From contig JAJUIB010000014.1 of assembly GCA_029265615.1 (NCBI GenBank), positions 17,007 through 81,006 on the forward strand: a DNA stretch of 64,000 nt. Direction: 5' to 3'. Shown piece after piece: positions 37,601 to 44,353 of the stretch (position 1 is its first letter; each line of letters opens with the position of its first letter). The DNA is from Spirochaetota bacterium (GTDB taxonomy: Bacteria > Spirochaetota > Spirochaetia > Treponematales > Rectinemataceae). The translations under genes and the position numbers were made by a program. The notes beneath the pieces are model-generated. The model made no database searches. It was not told the DNA's origin and saw only the letters and a list, made by a program, of their open reading frames with translations.

Positions 37601-37645
37601 CGCAAAAAGGAGAAACGCGAGCGCATGCCGCCCGCCGCGCGACAT
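34622..37645 (-). CDS. Two-component-regulator-propeller sensor with degenerate GGDEF domain
   Basis: 1007 aa. A signal peptide (HALAFLLFAASLCAPAAEG) is followed by about 13 Reg_prop repeats (DSSGDLWIATNDGFAKFD-type, about residues 30-690) that build a periplasmic propeller sensor. A Y_Y_Y Ig-like domain (NRFAYRLEGFDADWVDSGSRNTAVYTNLPGGHYTFRVKASN) comes next, then one membrane helix (AHAIYVLATTLLGYFAATLSG), a short coil and a GGDEF-type domain. The active-site signature reads GGGRF instead of GGDEF, while the inhibitory RxxD site upstream is intact (RPGD). It therefore probably binds but does not make c-di-GMP. The ATG follows the osmC stop by one base; its SD (GAGG) lies inside the last osmC codons. 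Confidence 0.88.
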   Translation of the reverse strand: MSRGGRHALAFLLFAASLCAPAAEGRAVDRMLFTRIGVREGLSNSSVSAIAQDERGFIWFGTQGGLNRYDGRDFKIFESEPFKPDVLSQDQIQTLFMESDALWIGTYGGLSRLDLRTERFTNYRSEPGREDSLSNDVVVCVTRDARGSLWVGTLSGLNRLDEGTGRFTRFKHDPADPHSLPADVVRDFEVDRSGRLWIATSGGGLARYDYERGDFTTLRRDPADPSTIMSDFVMSIDEDAEGKLWIGTWYGGLSRLDPETARFENIKLADERIYVVDASEPGTVYAGSWGGGLFEYHTSDGSVERYRAEGEAGSLSHDVVYSILRDRSGELWFGTNGGGVNKLARSRRSYEAYRADPRDPSSLALGKVTAIHVDRSGRLWAGVYSGGLNLRDPATGAWKKFRRNPHDPHALPNDIVNAIYEDSSGDLWIATNDGFAKFDRARSDFEVIRPEPGRSDWLANEVIFDLKESPEGGFWVGTYRRGLEYWDRKAGRFIHYPADPADPHSLSDNLVYAIEYDAAGRLWVGTNKGLNRMEGSGFVRYIYDPAKPEGVSGNTIRYLYRDSRGILWIASLGGGLMRYEPETDSFIHYTKADGLPGNSVVHIVEDREANIWISTQSGLAVWDRSTGLFRDFSLSEELADREFTNGGARGPDGSLYFGALGVVYRVDPRRYEHNTHRPEVALTEVLVRGKSAARGLAAPALEGLRLGYRENSVVFRFAALDFREPSRNRFAYRLEGFDADWVDSGSRNTAVYTNLPGGHYTFRVKASNNDGLWNEEGLRLPVVVAAPPWRSPLAHAIYVLATTLLGYFAATLSGRREIGRKSVEIQALNSELAGAKERLGAFADRDALTGLANRRRFDESLREAFRQAERAHQPLSVLLVDLDFFDAFNALHGHESGDDCLRRTAACLAGALGRPGDLVARYGGGRFSALLPDADADAAVAAGERLRAAIEALAIPHAASRVASCVTVSVGCASIVPETGASPSALVTAAERALCAAKERGRNRVAF

Positions 37646-37646
37646 C

Positions 37647-38069
37647 TTAGCCCTCGACGTATTCGATCCGCCAGCGGAGATCGACTGCATCTTTGAGCGT
37701 CGCGCTTACGCCGCAGTACTTATCCTGCGAGAGCGCCACCGCCTTTTCGACCTTGGCGTGATCGAGCCCGTCCGCCGCCTTAAAGCGGTAGACGACCTCG
37801 ATCGCGGTATAGCGTTTGGGATGTTCCTCCGCAAGCTCGCCCTCGACGCGGATGTCAAACCAGCTCACCGGCTCCCGCATCTTCGCGAGGATGGAGACGA
37901 CATCCATGCCCGAGCACCCGGCAAGGGCCGCAAGGAGGAGCGGCTTCGGCCGAGGCCCCTCGTCGGCGCCGCCGACCGAATCCTCAGCATCCATGAGGAC
38001 CCGGTGGCCAAGGACGTCGGCCTCGAAAGCCATACCGCCCTTCCACAGGCAGGCAACTTCGTGCTTCAT
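37647..38069 (-). CDS. OsmC/Ohr-family protein
   Basis: 140 aa. The family's redox pair is present: C52 in AALAGCSGMDVVSIL and C119 in DKYCGVSATL, which reduce organic hydroperoxides in thiol-dependent peroxidases. The YhfA-like subgroup is also possible. AGGGGGGAAG precedes the ATG. It is the first gene of a two-gene unit with the propeller sensor and has a good promoter. Confidence 0.9.
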   Translation of the reverse strand: MKHEVACLWKGGMAFEADVLGHRVLMDAEDSVGGADEGPRPKPLLLAALAGCSGMDVVSILAKMREPVSWFDIRVEGELAEEHPKRYTAIEVVYRFKAADGLDHAKVEKAVALSQDKYCGVSATLKDAVDLRWRIEYVEG

Positions 38070-38088
38070 GCTTCCCCCCTACCGGGAA

Positions 38089-38117
38089 ACTATAGCCATA
38101 GGCCGCGCCGCGCGCAA
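38089..38117 (-). promoter_or_regulatory. Promoter of the osmC-propeller sensor operon
   Basis: TTGCGC-N17-TATAGT on the minus strand, 20 bases before the osmC ATG. Confidence 0.65.
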
Positions 38118-38159
38118 TGCGCACGGCGCTCGCGCGCGCGGCGCTCGATAGCGCCGCGC

Positions 38160-39557
38160 TTACGAGCGCGCAGGCTCAAGCTCGACGGTGAAGTGCCTGA
38201 GGATCGGCGCCTCGCGGACGATGCGGTAGCCGTGGACAATCGAGTTCCGCCGCTCGTAGACATTCGCAAGCGTCGCGGCGACATAGTCCATGTGCGCATT
38301 CGTGTAGGTGCGGCGCGGGATGGCGAGCCTGAGAAGCTCGAGGGCCGGGTAGCGGTTTTCGCGGGTGTCGGGATCGCGATCCGCAAGGAGTGTGCCGATT
38401 TCGACGCCGCGCACCCCACCCTCAAGGTAGGCCTCGATGCCGAGGGTCTGCGCAATGAACTCCTCGCGGGGCACGCGGGGAAGCAAACGCTTGGCGTCGA
38501 CGAAGATCGCATGTCCGCCGAAGGGCCGCATCACGGGCACCCCGTAGTCGACGAGCTTTTTGCCAAGGTAGGCAACCTGCCCGATCCGCGACTCGAGATA
38601 GGAGAGTTCGGTCGCCTCGCGGAGGCCGACCGAAAGCGCCCCAAGATCGCGGCCGGCCATACCGCCATAGGTGTTAAAGCCCTCGTACATGATGTTGAAC
38701 GTCGAACAGCGGCGCCACATCTCCTCATCGCGGAAGAGAATGAGACCGCCTATGTTCACGATGCCGTCCTTTTTGCTCGACATGGTCGCGCCGTCGGCGT
38801 AGGAGAACATCTCGCGCGAGATGTCGCGGATGTCCTTGTCCGCATAGCCTTTTTCGCGGGTCTTGATGAAGTAGCAGTTTTCCGCAAAGCGCGCGGCATC
38901 GAGGAAAAGCGGTATGCCGTAGTTCCGGCAGAGCGCGGAAACCGCGCGGATGTTCTCCATGGAGACAGGCTGACCACCCGAGGTGTTGCAGGTAACGGTG
39001 ACGATGCAGAAAGGTATGTCCTCCCGGCGGTGCTCCTTGAACACTTTCTCAAGCTTGCCAAGATCGACATTCCCCTTGAAGGGTCTGTCGAGCTCGGGGT
39101 CAAAGGCCTCGTCGACGGTGCAGTCGATCGCATGGGCGCCGCGGTTCTCGATGTGCCCCTTGGTCGTGTCGAAGTGCGAGTTGCCCGGGACGACCTTGCC
39201 CTTACCCTCGCGGCCAGGGCCGATGAGCGCGGACATGAGGACGTTTTCTGCGGCGCGCCCCTGGTGCGCGGGCAGGAAGTAGTCAAAGCCCATCACCTCC
39301 TTCACGGCCTCTTTGAGCTTGTAATACGAGCTTGCGCCCGCATAGCTTTCATCGCCGAGCATCATCTCGGCCCACTGGGCACTCGACATGGCGCCCGTCC
39401 CCGAGTCGGTGAGGAGGTCGATAAAGACCTGCTCGCTCCGCACGTTAAAGAGATTGTAGTGTGCGGCGGCTATCCAGACTTCGCGCTCGGCGCGGCTTGA
39501 ACGGCGGATGGATTCGACCGTTTTGATCCTGTAGGGTTCGGCGTAGGGCAGTTCCAT
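38160..39557 (-). CDS. tnaA: Tryptophanase (tryptophan indole-lyase)
   Basis: 465 aa. A PLP beta-eliminating lyase that splits tryptophan into indole, pyruvate and ammonia. The PLP lysine is K263 in MSSKKDGIVNIGG. Tyrosine phenol-lyase is the close alternative, but the residues that separate them point to tryptophanase. The segment reads FDTTKGH (tryptophanase Asp; TPL has FTTTRYH), GVRGVEIGT (Ile, where TPL has Arg), and ILRHFTVEL (His, where TPL has Phe). GAGGAGG precedes the ATG at 39557. No tryptophan permease or tnaC-like leader with a Trp codon is visible. Confidence 0.93.
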   Translation of the reverse strand: MELPYAEPYRIKTVESIRRSSRAEREVWIAAAHYNLFNVRSEQVFIDLLTDSGTGAMSSAQWAEMMLGDESYAGASSYYKLKEAVKEVMGFDYFLPAHQGRAAENVLMSALIGPGREGKGKVVPGNSHFDTTKGHIENRGAHAIDCTVDEAFDPELDRPFKGNVDLGKLEKVFKEHRREDIPFCIVTVTCNTSGGQPVSMENIRAVSALCRNYGIPLFLDAARFAENCYFIKTREKGYADKDIRDISREMFSYADGATMSSKKDGIVNIGGLILFRDEEMWRRCSTFNIMYEGFNTYGGMAGRDLGALSVGLREATELSYLESRIGQVAYLGKKLVDYGVPVMRPFGGHAIFVDAKRLLPRVPREEFIAQTLGIEAYLEGGVRGVEIGTLLADRDPDTRENRYPALELLRLAIPRRTYTNAHMDYVAATLANVYERRNSIVHGYRIVREAPILRHFTVELEPARS

Positions 39558-39807
39558 GATTCTCCTCCTCGTGTCGAGGCCCTATTGTAGCCGGGAGCTT
39601 CCGTTTCGCCTAGATGCAGGGTGGCAATAATTTCATATATAGTAATTACTTATAGAAACATTTGTTTCTCTCCAAAGCTATGTAGCCCACAAGCGGGCGC
39701 ATCGACGGCCTTGCTCCACAATGCACCGAGGGCGCGCAGGATGAACCGCCCGCTGGGAGCGGGGCGAGCAGCCTGAGTGCCCTCTGGTGCGCGTTGTGCG
39801 CTGCCGC
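39558..39807. promoter_or_regulatory. AT-rich upstream region of tnaA with a palindrome
   Basis: A weak promoter (TAGGCG-N17-TACAAT, 39584-39612, minus strand) precedes tnaA. Further upstream an AT-rich patch at about 39626-39670 contains GTAATTAC and the 16-bp palindrome AGAAACATTTGTTTCT (39654-39669), unlike the surrounding GC-rich DNA. It may be an operator or activator site. No gene is seen in 39690-39807. Confidence 0.5.
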
Positions 39808-41331
39808 TTAAAACCTTATCGTGAGGCAGTCGACGTCCTCGCCGTCCTTGGGAAAGCCTGAAAGAATTTCATCCTTTTGCAGAGAGGTGGCGGCAGCTCG
39901 TGTTGCGCCTAGGTCGCCGCTCGTGAGTTCCGAGTAAGTAGGATCCTTAGTAGCGATATCCGAGCCTGTAGGCCCCAGGGCAAGCCGGTAGTGGTAATCC
40001 ACGCCCTCGGAGAGGGGGCCCGGGGCGACTATCGCGATATGGTAATCGCCCTTCATTTTCAAAACTTCCATGCTTGACACATAGGTGTCAACACCGGAAA
40101 TCACAGTAGGGTAGGTGTTGATCGGCAGCTGCTCAAAGCGCCGGTCGGGCGTCACCACAAAGACCGCGGGGCTGCCTATGGTGTCATTACTCGTACGTAT
40201 CTGCACCAGGGTAAGGGGCACAACGTCCTTGAAAAGCCTGAGGCTCTGGGTATCTGTGTAGATGAGGCTTCCTGAAGCCCATCCCTTGAGGATGATGGGA
40301 AGATCGAGGTAGCCCGGATTGTCGGGGATGCCGAGAGCGGAAAAGAGCGAGGAATTAGCAGTATACGTGAAGGTCTCACCATTGATACCGCCAGTGCCTC
40401 CCAACTGCTTGTTCTGTGTACCGCCAATCTGCGTCTCGATGCCGGCCGCGGAAAAATAGAGCTCCCAGCTTGAGCTAACCTCGGGGGCCGTGCCCGAAAG
40501 GCTCATGGTCACGCGGATTTCCGAGGACCGCCCCTGGATGAGGGCCTTGTGGAAGCGGCCGGAGACGGAACTGTCCTGAGTCGAGGCCTCGAGCGATGAG
40601 GACTTGATGGAGTAGGGCGCGTCTATGGCAAACTCGCCCACCTGGGCGCCGTCATGCTGGGGCGTCACGGTGATGGGCAGTGCGGAAAAGCCTGTGGTGC
40701 TGATCTTGTAGTGGTCGGTCGGAATGGCCCCGGTGACCGTATAGTTCGCGGCCGCGTTCTGATTCGTAGAAGAGGCGGTGACTGTCTGGATGTCCGAAGC
40801 GTTGTTGAGATTTTGCACCACGAGGATGATCGAGCCTGCTCCGGCAAAGCCGATCGCCTTGGCCGGAAGAGCGTTGTTTGAAGAGCCGGCGCTCCCGGAA
40901 AACGAGATCTCCTTCCCGGCCGCCTTCACGAGAGAGAAGGTGGAGCTGGGAGTCCCCGAAAACCCGCTTGTATAGCGCTTGGCGAGCATCGTCTCCTGAT
41001 TCTTCCGCTCAAGGACAAGATTGGGAGCTTGCCCCGCCGCTGTCGTGGAAAGGGTCGCCCGGATAGAGGTCTCGCTCGCCGCCACGATATTCCAGGTCAA
41101 GGATCAGCTGGTGCCCCCGTTAAGCTTGTATCTCACCTCCTCATCCGAAACGTACCAGATGCTGTTGCCTGTTCCCTGCCAATAGCCCCAGGTTGAGCTC
41201 TGCGGGTTGGGCGCGCTTTCTTCTGGAACTCCGCCGCCGCGTCCTCCCGGAGCGCAGGCCAAAACGAGGGCGCACATGAGGCTATAGGGCGCGAGAAGCC
41301 CAGGGCCCATCCGCATTCTTTTACTTTTCAT
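39808..41331 (-). pseudogene. Lipoprotein gene interrupted by an in-frame TGA
   Basis: The ATG at 41331 follows GGGAGG by seven bases and opens a lipoprotein signal with lipobox LVLAC at about residue 26. After 75 codons the frame meets TGA (41104-41106). The same frame then continues for 432 codons to 39808 without another stop, giving a Ser/Thr/Gly-rich, beta-type secreted protein (NNASDIQTVTASSTNQNAA, GPLSEGVDYHYRLALG). The reading frame is identical on both sides, so a single base change explains it. Either it is a pseudogene, a sequencing error, or the downstream part starts internally. TGA is an ordinary stop elsewhere in the window, and no selenocysteine-type hairpin is evident. Confidence 0.75.
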
Positions 41332-41550
41332 GTGTAGCCTCCCTTGGGCCTTCGTCCTTCTTCCTCGGCTAAAAACCGCTTTGCGGTCGTAAAGCCCGGA
41401 TAAGCGGATGTGCCGACGCTCCTCATTTCTTCCGGAGACATTGTAGGCGAACCCGGCAACCTGGACCAGACCAGCACCTTAAATCATAGTACGCTTTTTC
41501 GCATTCTCCAGCTCACTTCCGGCCACACGCGTATCTTGACACGACTTGGC

Positions 41551-41586
41551 CGCGCCTTGCGCCGCGCCTTGCGCCGCGCCTTGCGC
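41551..41586. repeat. Three perfect 12-bp tandem repeats carrying the MFS -35 box
   Basis: CGCGCCTTGCGC occurs three times head to tail. Each copy ends in TTGCGC; the last is the -35 hexamer of the MFS promoter. Confidence 0.8.
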
Positions 41587-41609
41587 GAATGTCCCTCCCG
41601 GGATACGAT
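41581..41609 (+). promoter_or_regulatory. Promoter of the MFS transporter gene
   Basis: TTGCGC-N17-TACGAT. Transcription would start about 41616, which excludes the ATG at 41589 and selects the ATG at 41622. Confidence 0.55.
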
Positions 41610-41621
41610 GGCCGATCCGCC

Positions 41622-42830
41622 ATGCGTGACTGGAAAGCTTCATTCCGTGCGATCTGGATCGCCGAATTTCTTGCGATCACCGGCTTCGCCACATCGAATC
41701 CCATCCTTCCGCTCTATCTCCGCGACCTCGGACTCGGCGACACAGCCGCGCTCAACTGGTGGACGGGTGCGATCAACTCGGCCTCCGCGGTGGCACTCGC
41801 CGTATTTGCGCCGATATGGGGGGCGGTCGCCGACGGCTACGGACGGAAGCTCATGCTCCTGCGCGCGATGATCGGCGGCACGGTGCTCGTGGGACTCCTC
41901 GCGCTCGCCCAGGCCCCCTGGCAGGTGCTCGTCCTCAAGACGCTCCAGGGCTGCGTAACCGGCACCGTCGCCGCGGCGACCGTCCTCACGGCGAGCCTCG
42001 TGCCCCCCGCCGAGGCAGGCTATCGCCTCGGCCTCCTCCAGATGGCCGTCTTCCTCGGCAACTCCGCAGGTCCGCTCTTCGGGGGCGTCGTCGCGGACCT
42101 TGCAGGGAGCCGCTTCACCTTCCTTGCAACCTCCGCCCTCCTTGCGTTCGCGGCGCTCATCGTTGTGACGCGGGTCGAGGAGTCGTTCACGCCGCGACGC
42201 AAAAGCGGCTCCTTCTTCAAAAACGCGATGCCCGATTTTAGCCCCGTGACGCGCTCGCCCGCCCTCGCAAGTCTTCTCCTCGTCACGTTTTCGGTACAGC
42301 TCGCCAACGCGGTCGTCGGCCCCATCATGCCGCTCATCGTGCTCGACCTCGCAGGAAAGGGTCCCGCGGTCGCCTCGCTCGCCGGCCTCATCATCGCGGC
42401 GAGCTCGCTCGCAGGCGCCCTCGCGGCGGCGGTCGTGGGCAAAGTCTCCGCGCGGCTCGGCTATGGCCGCGCCCTTGTCGGATGCCTCGCCTTCGCCTTT
42501 GTCTTCTATCTGCCCCAGGGCTTCGCACGCTCTCCCTACCTACTCCTTGCCCTGCGGCTCGGCTCGGGATTCTTCCTCGGCGGCACGATGCCGAGCGTCA
42601 ACGCTCTCATCGCCTCGCTCTGCGACCGCGGCAGACAGGGCTCGACCTACGGCCTCTCATCCTCGGTGTCGAGCGCGGGCGCGGCGCTCGGCCCCGCGCT
42701 CGGCGCGGCCGTCGCAACGGGCCTTGGCTACCCCGCGGTCTTCTTTACGACGAGCGCCATCCTCGCGGGAACGGGGCTCGCCGTGGGCTCGGCCGTCCGC
42801 GCAAAAACGCGCATGAAGGCGCGCGACTAA
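41622..42830 (+). CDS. MFS transporter, drug/sugar-efflux type (12 TM)
   Basis: 402 aa with about 12 hydrophobic helices. The loop 2-3 motif GAVADGYGRKLMLL matches the MFS signature G-x3-D-x2-GRK, and a second, shorter copy GKVSARLGYGRALV follows in the C-terminal half. LGNSAGPLFGGVVAD resembles the antiporter motif C of drug:H+ antiporters, so efflux is more likely than uptake; the substrate is unknown. Start chosen from the promoter position; no SD. Confidence 0.9.
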   Translation: MRDWKASFRAIWIAEFLAITGFATSNPILPLYLRDLGLGDTAALNWWTGAINSASAVALAVFAPIWGAVADGYGRKLMLLRAMIGGTVLVGLLALAQAPWQVLVLKTLQGCVTGTVAAATVLTASLVPPAEAGYRLGLLQMAVFLGNSAGPLFGGVVADLAGSRFTFLATSALLAFAALIVVTRVEESFTPRRKSGSFFKNAMPDFSPVTRSPALASLLLVTFSVQLANAVVGPIMPLIVLDLAGKGPAVASLAGLIIAASSLAGALAAAVVGKVSARLGYGRALVGCLAFAFVFYLPQGFARSPYLLLALRLGSGFFLGGTMPSVNALIASLCDRGRQGSTYGLSSSVSSAGAALGPALGAAVATGLGYPAVFFTTSAILAGTGLAVGSAVRAKTRMKARD

Positions 42831-42843
42831 CTATCCATCCGCG

Positions 42844-42873
42844 TTGACCAGCGGACTAAGGCGGGCGTATGAT
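42844..42873 (+). promoter_or_regulatory. Leaderless promoter of the FliL-like gene
   Basis: TTGACC-N18-TATGAT, ending seven bases before the ATG at 42881. The ATG at 42869 lies within the -10 box itself and cannot be used from this promoter. Confidence 0.7.
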
Positions 42874-42880
42874 CGCCTCC

Positions 42881-43471
42881 ATGGCACGGAGGAAGAACAG
42901 CGACGAAAGGGCTTTGGCTGCATCAGGCGCATCGCACCACGGGGCGGAGCGCTCCGGAAGGGCGCACTTTGCGGATGCACAGCCCCGGAGCGCGCCCACC
43001 GCAGGCGGCCGCGGCGAGAAGATCGTCTTCATTCTGTCGCTCATAGCGGCGCTCGCGGCGCTCGCGATCGTCGCGGGCACGGTATACGGCATTGGAACGG
43101 GTTCCCGCGCCAAAAAGCTTGCCCGCGAAGCATCCGCCGCGGCGCTTTCCGCGGCCCCCGACGGCCGCGCCGTCTTCACCGGGGTGGGCAGGCTCCGCGC
43201 CGTGACGCGGGACGCAAAGCCCGCCATCGTCGTCGCGACCGTCTCCTTCCCCTACCCCGCCGATGACCGCCCCTTCGCCGAGGAGCTCAAAAAAAAGGCG
43301 CCCGCGCTCAAGGCGGCGGCGATAGGCTGGCTTTCGGCACGGCGCGCCGCCGAACTCCACCCCGCCTACGAGGGCACCGTCAAGGCCGGCCTCCGCGACA
43401 GCTTCAACGAACTCCTCTCGCTCGGCAGAATCGAGGAGATCTGGCTTTCTGACTTTTCGGTCATCGAATAG
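42881..43471 (+). CDS. FliL-like single-pass membrane protein
   Basis: 196 aa. A charged cytoplasmic tail (~45 residues) is followed by one membrane helix (IVFILSLIAALAALAIVAGTVYGI). The periplasmic domain ends ELLSLGRIEEIWLSDFSVIE, the pattern of FliL (ALRDxxNxxLxxGxVxxVxFxxFVIQ), which supports the flagellar stator. No other flagellar gene lies nearby, so it may be a stand-alone paralogue. The start is chosen from the leaderless promoter. Confidence 0.72.
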   Translation: MARRKNSDERALAASGASHHGAERSGRAHFADAQPRSAPTAGGRGEKIVFILSLIAALAALAIVAGTVYGIGTGSRAKKLAREASAAALSAAPDGRAVFTGVGRLRAVTRDAKPAIVVATVSFPYPADDRPFAEELKKKAPALKAAAIGWLSARRAAELHPAYEGTVKAGLRDSFNELLSLGRIEEIWLSDFSVIE

Positions 43472-43513
43472 GCCGCTGCCGCCGCGGCGGCACGCCGACG
43501 GCAGCCTGGCGTT

Positions 43514-44200
43514 TCAGGAACGACCCGCGACTTCGTCCTCAATTTCGCGCAGTATGCGCTCCATGCGTACATGGCGTTCACGGGCGAGCCGCCGCCCTTC
43601 TTTCGTGTACATGCGCTGTGCAAGCTGCGAGAGCTTGATGCGCCACTCGCGCTGAAAGGAATCGACTTCGGTCGCGTTGTTCGCGGGGTCGACGTCCCTC
43701 CATTCCTCCTCGGGGTAGTACACCGACCGGCCATGCTCGCCAAGCCAGAGGTAGGCGCGCGCGGCACCCACCGCGCCAAGCGAGTCGAGCTTGTCAGCGT
43801 CGTAGAGGCATCGTGCCGCAAGACTTTCAGGCGCCCTGCCACGGCGGTGCCGGTGGCGGAGTATGGCCTCGAGGACGGCCTCGACGCGGTCCTCAGGCAG
43901 GCCGAGGCCGCGGAGAAAGGGAGCGGCGAGCTCCGCTGACAGCTCCTCGTGACGGTCCGGTTCGGGCCCCATCCGCGGCTCGAGGCCGCGCCCTATGTCG
44001 TGGAGCAGGGCGGCAAGCCTCACGACGAGGAGATCGGCGCCCTCGTCCTGCGCTATGCGCTCCGCAAGGCGGTAGACACGTTCGACATGGGAAAAGTCAT
44101 GGCAGGGACCGGCGCCTTCGTGGCGCGCCTTCGCATAGGCGCGGGCCCTCATGAGCCACTCCTCGTCGCGCGCGGGATCGCTCGTGTTAGGTGCGTCCAT
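43514..44200 (-). CDS. HD-domain phosphohydrolase
   Basis: 228 aa. The HD metal site is seen as CHDFSHVERVY (first His), LLHDIGRG (HD pair), HRHRRG and ARCLYDADKLDSLG (last Asp). These match YpgQ/YedJ-type HD proteins, some of which are nucleotide pyrophosphohydrolases. A longer frame to 44281 exists. A -10-like box seven bases before the ATG at 44200, with a -35 at the right distance, selects the shorter, leaderless form. Divergent from pepT. Confidence 0.85.
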   Translation of the reverse strand: MDAPNTSDPARDEEWLMRARAYAKARHEGAGPCHDFSHVERVYRLAERIAQDEGADLLVVRLAALLHDIGRGLEPRMGPEPDRHEELSAELAAPFLRGLGLPEDRVEAVLEAILRHRHRRGRAPESLAARCLYDADKLDSLGAVGAARAYLWLGEHGRSVYYPEEEWRDVDPANNATEVDSFQREWRIKLSQLAQRMYTKEGRRLARERHVRMERILREIEDEVAGRS

Positions 44201-44207
44201 CAAAACG

Positions 44208-44237
44208 AAGGTAGCCTTGCGCCCCTTCGGGACGCAA
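44208..44237 (-). promoter_or_regulatory. Putative leaderless promoter of the HD gene
   Basis: TTGCGT-N18-TACCTT on the minus strand, ending seven bases before the ATG. The -10 is weak. The region also forms a CCTTGCG/CGCAAGG hairpin. Confidence 0.4.
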
Positions 44238-44316
44238 GGGGGCCCGCCGAGGTGCGAATGTGTTTCTTCGTACAATATCATAATTGCGGTATTCCCTTAA
44301 AGAAAATGGAATCCGC

Positions 44317-44345
44317 TTGCCGAGCGGCAACTTAGGGTGCATACT
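44317..44345 (+). promoter_or_regulatory. Leaderless promoter of pepT with an inverted repeat at the -35
   Basis: TTGCCG-N17-CATACT, ending eight bases before the pepT ATG with no SD. The -35 box is one arm of TTGCCG-AG-CGGCAA (44317-44330), a possible operator. Confidence 0.6.
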
Positions 44346-44353
44346 CGCTAGCC

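Larger units (their letters stand above)
41332..41621. other. Intergenic region between the broken lipoprotein gene and the MFS gene
   Basis: Holds the lipoprotein SD, a small ACCGC-AAA-GCGGT hairpin with a T-run on the minus strand (about 41376-41391), a minus-strand TACAAT at 41448-41453 with only a poor -35, and the MFS promoter with its tandem repeats. No gene is seen. Confidence 0.5.

Noticed and set aside
38160..39557. Tyrosine phenol-lyase instead of tryptophanase
   Set aside because: The specificity positions read Asp, Ile and His as in tryptophanase, not Thr, Arg and Phe.
41095..41115. Selenocysteine or TGA-as-Trp reading of the lipoprotein stop
   Set aside because: TGA is used as a normal stop in other genes (for example hppA), Trp is TGG throughout, and no hairpin of SECIS type follows the codon.
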